Of a stretch of DNA of 23,805 nucleotides, positions 18,218 to 23,805 are shown in pieces. The stretch comes from Gracilaria caudata (Eukaryota > Rhodophyta > Florideophyceae > Gracilariales > Gracilariaceae), in contig JASCIV010000338.1 in NCBI GenBank assembly GCA_030374735.1, positions 1-23,805 of the forward strand, given 5' to 3'. Each line of letters opens with the position of its first letter. Positions within the stretch are counted from its first letter, which is position 1. A model generated the notes under the pieces. That model worked only from the letters and a program-made list of their open reading frames with translations, made no database searches and was not told where the DNA came from. Position numbers and translations under genes: made by a program.

Positions 18218-18247
<30 letters not shown>
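18218..18247. repeat. (TG)15 dinucleotide microsatellite
   Basis: Thirty bases of uninterrupted alternating T and G are read directly. The tract lies about 720 bp upstream of the preferred malic enzyme start and next to a TATATAG word, so it may sit in or near the promoter. TG/CA tracts can adopt Z-DNA. Confidence 0.95.
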
Positions 18248-18248
<1 letters not shown>

Positions 18249-18934
18249 TGGGGTTCTGCGGGAGCGATTAAACACGGATGTTAGCATGCAGCTTTATGGA
18301 ACAAAAAACAAAAAACAAAAGCTTTTGTATGTCAAGAGCCATCCGTGTGCGTCTCTTTTTTACGCTTGGGCGCACGCGAGAGCGCGCGGTAGTGTTTTGG
18401 TTTGTGCTCCGAGACAAGCAAAAGGAGCAGCTTCGCTGGTTTCTCGCGCAGCTAGTAGCGGTGGAGCGCTTGTGATGGCCGAAGACACTTGGAACGCGTT
18501 GCGCAAACGCGAGTCTCGAAGGCGCGGTGCGAGTTTTTAAGCTGGTGAAACTTACGCGCCGCAGCAGCCGGTTGGCGATGACGACGTCGCAGCGCGCAGT
18601 GCGCGGTGGAACGGCGCGGCCACTTCTCCCCGCAGCAGTTTGGCTGTATGTGCGCGCCGCGCCGCTTCGTCCGCCGCTACGTGTACCGTCGCGTAACGCC
18701 ACCTCGCGCCAACCTCGCGCGCACCCGCGCACCCGTGCATATGCATATGCACGCGCACGCCGCACAGCTGTCACACACGTGCACACGTGCGCAATGCTCG
18801 CGCCGCGATCGCCTGCTCTGAATGGAGCTTTTTTGGCTGCGCTGCGCGCGCGCGCGCGATCCTCCCATCGCGGCATGATGCGGTGGCGACCGCGCCAGCT
18901 CGCCGCCGTCTCCCGCCCCGCGCTCGCCCCGCCC

Positions 18935-20704
18935 ATGCTGCGCCCGAGCGCGCGTCGGCTGTGGCGCGTCGCGCGCGCGCGCTTCGGATGCGCGTGGCAG
19001 CGACGTTGTCACACCGATCGCTCCGACGAGATGCTCATGACCACGCACAGAAGGCTGTCCGTCATCCACGATCCCTCGCTCAACCGCGGCACCGCCTTCT
19101 CGCACCCCGAGCGCGAGCGGCTGCTGCTGCGCGGTTTGGTGCCGCCGCGACAACAGCCGCTGCACCATCAGGTGCAGCGCGTCATGCAGACGTACCGCAC
19201 ACAGCGCTCCAACATGGACAAGTTCCAGTTTCTGTCGCTGCTCATGGATCGCAACACCGTGCTCTTCTACCGCTGTCTGCTCGATCACTTCGAGGAACTG
19301 GCGCCCATTGTGTACACACCGGTGGTGGGAGAGGCGTGTCTCAAGTTCCACGCCATTTACCGACGCACGCGCGGTATGTATTTCTCCGTCGACGATCGGC
19401 CGCACTTCCGCACCATGGTGTACAACTGGCCCGTGGATGACGTCGACGTCATCGTCGTCACCGACGGATCACGCGTGCTCTCCCTAGGAGATCTAGGATG
19501 CAACTCCATGAACATTCCCATCGGAAAGCTCTCACTGTACGTATCCGCCGCCGGCATCACCCCATCCAGAACGCTTCCCATCGTGCTGGACGTCGGCACC
19601 GACAATCTAGAGCTGCGTCAAAACCCGCTTTATCTCGGTCTCGATCGCGAGCGATTGCGCGGCAAGCAGTACTACGAACTGCTCGACGAATGGATGTCCG
19701 CCATTCGCCATCGCTGGCCAAACACGCTCATTCAGTTTGAAGACTTTGCCAGCGAGCCCGCCGAGACGCTTCTACAACGCTATCGAACACGCAGCGCACC
19801 CTGTTTCAACGACGACATTCAATCTACTGGTTCTATCGCCATCGCCGCATTGCTCTCCTCTGTACGCGCACGCGGCCTCGACATGTCGCACATCCAACGC
19901 GAACGCATTGTGTGCGTGGGCGCAGGTTCCGCCGGCGTGGGCGTGTGCGAGGGAATAGTACAAGCCATGCAATACTACGGCATGTCTGCAAACGACGCGT
20001 ACGAAGCGTTCTACATGCTCGATGAAAACGGGCTACTGGCACGCGCTCGCAACGTTTCTGGCGCGCGCGCACACTTTGCGCGCAACGATCTGCCAGATGG
20101 CATGAGTCTTGTGGACGTGGTCAGTCGAGTGAAGCCCACCGTGTTGCTAGGATTATCCGGCGTGGGTGGACTGTTCACCGAAAAGGTGGTGCGAGAAATG
20201 GCCAAGCATGTGCAACAGCCGGTGATCTTCCCGATGAGTAATCCGTCTTCGTCGAGCGAATGCACGCCGGAGCAGGCGTTCAACTGGACGGACGGGCGCG
20301 CCATCGTGGCCACAGGCTCGCCGTTCGCCAACGTCACGTTGAAGGACGGCCGTGTCGGATACACAAACCAGGCCAACAACGTGTATTCGTTCCCCGGCAT
20401 GGGACTGGCCGTCACCGTGGCGCGCATCTCGTGCGTCACGGACGAGATGTTTCTGGCGGCGGGACGACGCATTGCACAACTCTCCAGCGAGGAGCAGGTG
20501 CGAAAGGGCATTCTGTTCCCGCCTGTGACGCAGCTGCGCGAGGTGAGCGCGCAGATCGCCGCCGCGGTGGTGTTCGTGGCGCGCGCCGCGGGGCTGGTGA
20601 CGCGTCGCCTACCGGACTCGGCGTGGAAGTCGCATGAGAGCATGGTGGAGTTCATCCGCACACAGATGTGGCAGCCCAAATACGGCCATCTGGTGGCCAA
20701 GTAG
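18935..20704 (+). CDS. ME: malic enzyme, NAD(P)-dependent, probable mitochondrial form
   Basis: This enzyme catalyses oxidative decarboxylation of L-malate to pyruvate and CO2 with reduction of NAD(P)+. The preferred ATG at 18935 gives 589 residues, the usual length. It opens with MLRPSARRLWRVARARFGC, an arginine-rich amphipathic leader typical of mitochondria. Visible signatures (numbered from this start) are DRNTVLFYRCLLDHFEELAPIVYTP (catalytic Tyr about 127), LGDLGCNSMNIPIGKL (general-base Lys about 198), metal ligands FED (about 268-270) and NDD (about 292-294), and a Rossmann GAGSAG (about 329-334). The family's usual IQGTA after NDD reads IQSTGS here. The frame stays open upstream to a GTG at 18527 with other ATGs (18578, 18794), giving an unusually long Arg/Ala-rich leader if used. 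Cofactor preference and compartment are inferred. It has no intron and is followed after 108 bp by the signal peptidase gene. Confidence 0.93.
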   Translation: MLRPSARRLWRVARARFGCAWQRRCHTDRSDEMLMTTHRRLSVIHDPSLNRGTAFSHPERERLLLRGLVPPRQQPLHHQVQRVMQTYRTQRSNMDKFQFLSLLMDRNTVLFYRCLLDHFEELAPIVYTPVVGEACLKFHAIYRRTRGMYFSVDDRPHFRTMVYNWPVDDVDVIVVTDGSRVLSLGDLGCNSMNIPIGKLSLYVSAAGITPSRTLPIVLDVGTDNLELRQNPLYLGLDRERLRGKQYYELLDEWMSAIRHRWPNTLIQFEDFASEPAETLLQRYRTRSAPCFNDDIQSTGSIAIAALLSSVRARGLDMSHIQRERIVCVGAGSAGVGVCEGIVQAMQYYGMSANDAYEAFYMLDENGLLARARNVSGARAHFARNDLPDGMSLVDVVSRVKPTVLLGLSGVGGLFTEKVVREMAKHVQQPVIFPMSNPSSSSECTPEQAFNWTDGRAIVATGSPFANVTLKDGRVGYTNQANNVYSFPGMGLAVTVARISCVTDEMFLAAGRRIAQLSSEEQVRKGILFPPVTQLREVSAQIAAAVVFVARAAGLVTRRLPDSAWKSHESMVEFIRTQMWQPKYGHLVAK

Positions 20705-20812
20705 CCCTCCATAAAACGCAGCGCAGATATTTTTGTGGCCCCGCGCGAATGATTCGCGGCGTGGCTGCCCACGCAACTTCGGTCGTGCTCCCTGGCGGCG
20801 CGGCGCTGGCCG

Positions 20813-21763
20813 ATGGCTGTGGCGCTCTTCCTCGCGCCGAGTCTGCCCGCGCGCCAGGCGCGTGCGCAGCGGCGACGACGACGCGCGACGCCGTGTTGTC
20901 GACGGCCGTCATGGCGCGACATTCGCGAACAGCCTTCCGACGAACTGCGCAAACACTCGCTCGCCGTGCCGCGTCACCTGTGGGACGTGCGCATGCGCCG
21001 CAGGGGCGTGTACCGTTCGGTGGAGTACGTGGTGGAGAAACTGTCGCTCGATGAGCGCGAGATCGTTTCCACTGCTGCTGTGTCTCCGTCGCGACGACAT
21101 GAGATAGTGGCGTCGGTGCATCCGCTCAACCGGTTGTTGCCGCGCTTCGAGCGTCGCTGGCCGGTGGACGTGGCGCTGGGTGACGCGGTGCTGTGGACGT
21201 ACAAACGGGATCTCATTCGATGTGCGCTTGTGACTGCTGCCATGTCGGTTTCGTTTGTGGTGCTGGGGCTTTTGGGCCCCTCTGTGTTGGGCATTTACTC
21301 CATCCCCACGGTGTCGATGGAGCCTTCTTTGCACGTGGGCGATGCGCTGTTGGTTGAGAAGCTTTCCCTGCGCGCCACGCCGCCGCGAAAGGGAGAGATA
21401 GTTTTGTTCACACCGCCGTCAAGACTGCGGCATATTCTGATGTCGTCCGTGCAACGAGAGTCGTCCTCGCGCATGCCGCATCGCAATGATCTGTTCGTGA
21501 AACGAGTGGTGGCGGTTCCAGGCGACGTGATTGAGGTGCGTGTGACTGGCGTGTTTGTGAATGGTCGAAAAGTGGACGACAGTGTGCCGGACAGCCCTGT
21601 TGTGGCGCCGCGCAACATTCCGGAGGGGTTTGTGTTTGTGGTGGGTGATAACGCTAGGCAGAGTCTTGACTCCAGGTACTGGGGCCTTCTTCCCATCGAC
21701 TGCGTTGTGGGCCGGCCCGTGGCGTGCATCTTCCCGCCGCAGAGATTGCACATGCCGGTGTAG
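20813..21763 (+). CDS. type I signal peptidase, plastid thylakoidal-processing type
   Basis: This S26A Ser/Lys-dyad peptidase removes signal peptides from proteins crossing a membrane. In plastids it matures lumen proteins. The product is 316 residues from the ATG at 20813. A basic N-terminus with no acidic residue before about 35 fits a transit peptide. An uncharacterised helical linker (about 36-130) precedes one membrane segment (about 137-160). Catalytic regions follow: IPTVSMEPSLHVGD (Ser168; the family more often has SGSM), VKRVVAVPGD (Lys230) and GDNARQSLDSRYWGLLP (278-294). The spacing is that of plastid Plsp1/TPP enzymes. Mitochondrial Imp1/Imp2 are shorter and lack such a leader, so they are less likely. 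The coding sequence begins 108 bp after the malic enzyme stop, so its promoter must be very short or lie inside that gene. Confidence 0.9.
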   Translation: MAVALFLAPSLPARQARAQRRRRRATPCCRRPSWRDIREQPSDELRKHSLAVPRHLWDVRMRRRGVYRSVEYVVEKLSLDEREIVSTAAVSPSRRHEIVASVHPLNRLLPRFERRWPVDVALGDAVLWTYKRDLIRCALVTAAMSVSFVVLGLLGPSVLGIYSIPTVSMEPSLHVGDALLVEKLSLRATPPRKGEIVLFTPPSRLRHILMSSVQRESSSRMPHRNDLFVKRVVAVPGDVIEVRVTGVFVNGRKVDDSVPDSPVVAPRNIPEGFVFVVGDNARQSLDSRYWGLLPIDCVVGRPVACIFPPQRLHMPV

Positions 21764-22479
21764 TGATACCAGCGGCAGCCTCCACTCGGAGATGGAGTCG
21801 TGTTGATCTTAAACATGAGCAACACGCGTTCTGTGCCATGCGTCCATTCGCACTACCTTCGTAGAACGCGCACAGAGTTTGTTCCGCGCGCGTTGCAAAC
21901 GTTCATACTTCCAGTGGCCAACTTTCGGCAGTTTTCAAAAGCTACGCAAAATCTTTTTTGAGCGCAACTCGCGCGAGCAGTGAAGGTAAGCTTTCGCGCC
22001 TTACATGGCACACGCGGCTACTGCTCTGACGTGCGTGTGGCGCAAATTTCAAATTCCAAAGCGCAGGCCCGCGCGGTGGTCGTTTGTTTGAGAGCGCTGC
22101 AGCTTGCAACTTGCGTGACCGCCCGAAGAGGCGGAGGAAAGTCACCACTGGCCTCACCTTCTGCAAATACACTCATCGAGGCGAAACGAAGCATATGCGT
22201 CGCCAAATGCTGCATACAGCGCAGCATATTTAGCGCCAAATCAATGCTACCGCGTCTGACGTGAAACATACAGCAGTTTCCTCCGTGAAGGAAAGTCTCT
22301 ACCCTCGTAGATAGTAAGCACCACTGACCCTTGTAGAAATATAGAGCAATCGTAATCATTTCTGTTACAAACACTAACCCAAAAATTACTCCTTCCGTGA
22401 CCGTTCAAACACGCCGCAAAGGAGGCCGTTTTTTTGGGCTCCGTATCGTCCGTAGACGCGAGACACGCAACGCACACTT
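21764..22479. other. convergent intergenic region, no gene seen
   Basis: This stretch lies between the 3' ends of the signal peptidase (+) and DMC1 (-) genes. No open frame has domain features; the longest on the minus strand begins with GTG. GCGCCAAA at 22233-22240 is an E2F-like word but is not near any gene start, so it is probably fortuitous. There is no obvious AATAAA on either strand. Confidence 0.4.
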
Positions 22480-23794
22480 TTAGTCAGACGCATCGCAGAT
22501 CCCCCCCTCTCCGATAGCAAACGTAGCCTCTGCCTCTGCGAACAGCGGCGAGTCAAAGATCTTGCAGATGCGTTGTTCGCCGCGTCCCTTGCGCAAAGCC
22601 AACCGAGTCGTGCTTGCATGCGCCATCACATGACCTACCCAGTCCGCAACCAAGCACCACAACACGCAAACAAACAAAGTCAGTATTCAACCTTCCGTCT
22701 TCGCGCTTGTTGTGCACGCTCGACTGCAACGAAGCGCACGCACCTCCAATAGGTTTCTTGTCAGCGGCGAACGCCATCGCATCAGGCGTGCTCATAACTT
22801 GGTTCGTAATCCACACAGCCACGTTGAATTGCTCCGCAATCTTCGTCAACGAGCTCATGAACTGGTTCAGCTTTTGTTGACGGTTCGCAAGCTCGCCGCG
22901 TCCTGTGAAATCCACTCGAAACAACGCGGTGGCAGAATCAACCACAAGCAAGGCGAATCGTTCGGCCGCCATTCTTGCCGACACATGGTCCAACAACTCG
23001 CACTGATGTTCCGAGGTGTACGCCCGCGCTACAAGAATGTTGTCGAGAACATCCTCTGCATTCAGATCGAATCGCGCGCATATCTCTACGATTCGTTCGG
23101 GACGAAATGTGTTTTCGGTATCTATGAAAGCTACGCGACCGTTGCCACCACCCATGTCATGTGGAAGCTGTGCAGTCACGCAGAGTGTATGTGAGAGCTG
23201 CGTTTTTCCGCAACGGAATTCACCTGCCGTTTTGCGATGGATAACGATTTTCGGGTCATTGAGTTAGTCACGAAAAAGATGCATTGTGGAGCGCAACATG
23301 TTCAAGATGCGCGATTTGGTAAAACTCACCGAATGCCTCCGTGATTGAACCGGACTCAATGCCACCGCCAATGATCTCGTTAAGAGCTTGACTGCCGGTG
23401 CTGAGGTTGAACACGTTCATACGTTTTTGGCGAACTTCGTTGCCGGTGATGAAGCCAGCGCCGAAAATCTTGAGCGCAGCATCTCGAATCTTGTCGATCT
23501 TGGGTTCGCTTAGGCCCTTCACTTCACATAGCGCTTTTTTGGTTCGCATCAACACGGAGGACACTGTGTAGTATCCAGCGTCTTTCATTCTGTACGCAAC
23601 ACGTTGGGGATGGGTGGAAATGGTCAGAACTTGGATGGCGTGTGGGAGCGACAAGTGAGATGGACGTACTTCTTGATATCGGCGGCAGCAATTGCGAGCT
23701 CGGTGAGTTTTTCGATTTGGTCAAAGGCTGAGACGTCCTCTTCTTCTTGCTCGACGGGCTCCTCCATCTGCTGCGACATTGCGGAACGACTCAT
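22480..23794 (-). CDS. DMC1: DMC1 meiotic recombinase, four exons
   Basis: This RecA-family strand-exchange protein acts at meiotic double-strand breaks. I resolve four exons: 23794-23670, 23589-23330, 23223-22744 and 22634-22480. They are separated by GT-AG introns of 80, 106 and 109 bases (donors GTACGT, GTGAGT, GTGCGT; acceptors ACAG, GCAG, GTAG). The joined frame is 1020 bases, 339 residues, the usual DMC1 length. Helix-hairpin-helix N-terminal domain residues (about 40-90) include VKGLSEPKIDKI. Walker A is GEFRCGKT (129-136), Walker B is LLVVDS (220-225), and PIGGHVMAHASTTR (286-299) follows loop 2. DMC1 rather than RAD51 is favoured by IDTENTFRPERI, ARAYTSEHQ, RVDFTGRGELANRQQKL and the VFNLSTGS start of the core. 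Cys133 in Walker A replaces the common Thr but occurs in some fungal Dmc1. Only 11 bases lie upstream of the ATG in this window with no stop, so an earlier start cannot be excluded. Confidence 0.95.
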
Positions 23795-23805
23795 GTCTAT
23801 GGTGG

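Larger units (their letters stand above)
16932..18934. other. intergenic stretch before malic enzyme, with a GC-rich peak
   Basis: About 2 kb has no confidently called gene. A GC-rich, CG-rich peak spans roughly 17.2-17.5 kb and overlaps a 170-codon plus-strand frame starting with ATG (17085-17597) that has no recognised domain. A second GC-rich rise begins near 18350 and runs into malic enzyme. TATATAG occurs at 18203-18209, just left of the (TG)n run. The malic enzyme frame is open from 18527, but that first codon is GTG. Confidence 0.4.

Noticed and set aside
1..23805. CRISPR array, prophage, bacterial operon or defence island
   Set aside because: No regularly spaced repeats were seen. 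The genes are eukaryotic, one has spliceosomal introns, and orientations alternate.

Overview
The window is nuclear DNA of an intron-poor, gene-dense eukaryote that very likely has a plastid. Three GT-AG introns can be resolved in one gene, while the other genes are single open frames. A thylakoid/plastid-type signal peptidase and a RAD5 protein with plant-like architecture point to a photosynthetic lineage. A red alga is my best guess, but this is inferred from gene style and not from a marker. Several apparent open frames begin at GTG or TTG. I moved those starts to the first suitable ATG: 2982, 6603, 12564 and 18935.

Layout, left to right. Positions 1-500 hold mobile-element debris: the C-terminal end of a hAT transposase with a premature stop, an AT-rich cluster of palindromes, and a tRNA-like (SINE-like) unit. 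Positions 1241-1543 (+) encode a small prefoldin/PDRG1-like protein. Positions 2044-2982 (-) encode a proline-rich protein ending in a histidine run and an Arg-Ser tail. A roughly 1 kb GC-rich divergent promoter separates it from serine hydroxymethyltransferase (3999-5516, +). A TMEM62-like membrane metallophosphoesterase (6603-8549, +) converges on, and overlaps by 11 bp, a RAD5/HLTF-type SNF2-RING DNA-repair translocase (8539-12564, -). Upstream of the RAD5 start lie two E2F-type sites, one a perfect palindrome.

Positions 12565-18934 are a long stretch without a convincing gene. It holds the 3' end of a dead non-LTR retrotransposon (14069-14476, -), two dinucleotide microsatellites, an inverted repeat, a 12-bp tandem repeat and two weak candidates for spliced genes. 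The last part holds malic enzyme (18935-20704, +), a plastid-type signal peptidase I 108 bp downstream (20813-21763, +), and DMC1 (22480-23794, -). DMC1 is the meiotic recombinase, reconstructed here as four exons giving 339 residues.

Functionally the window mixes one-carbon metabolism (SHMT), malate decarboxylation, organelle protein maturation and homologous recombination/damage tolerance (DMC1, RAD5). No operon-like grouping or defence system is visible. The most interesting items are the E2F-marked RAD5 promoter and the changed helicase motif in RAD5. Next come the 11-bp convergent gene overlap, the His/Arg-Ser protein of unknown function, and an unexplained GC-rich peak near 17.2-17.5 kb.
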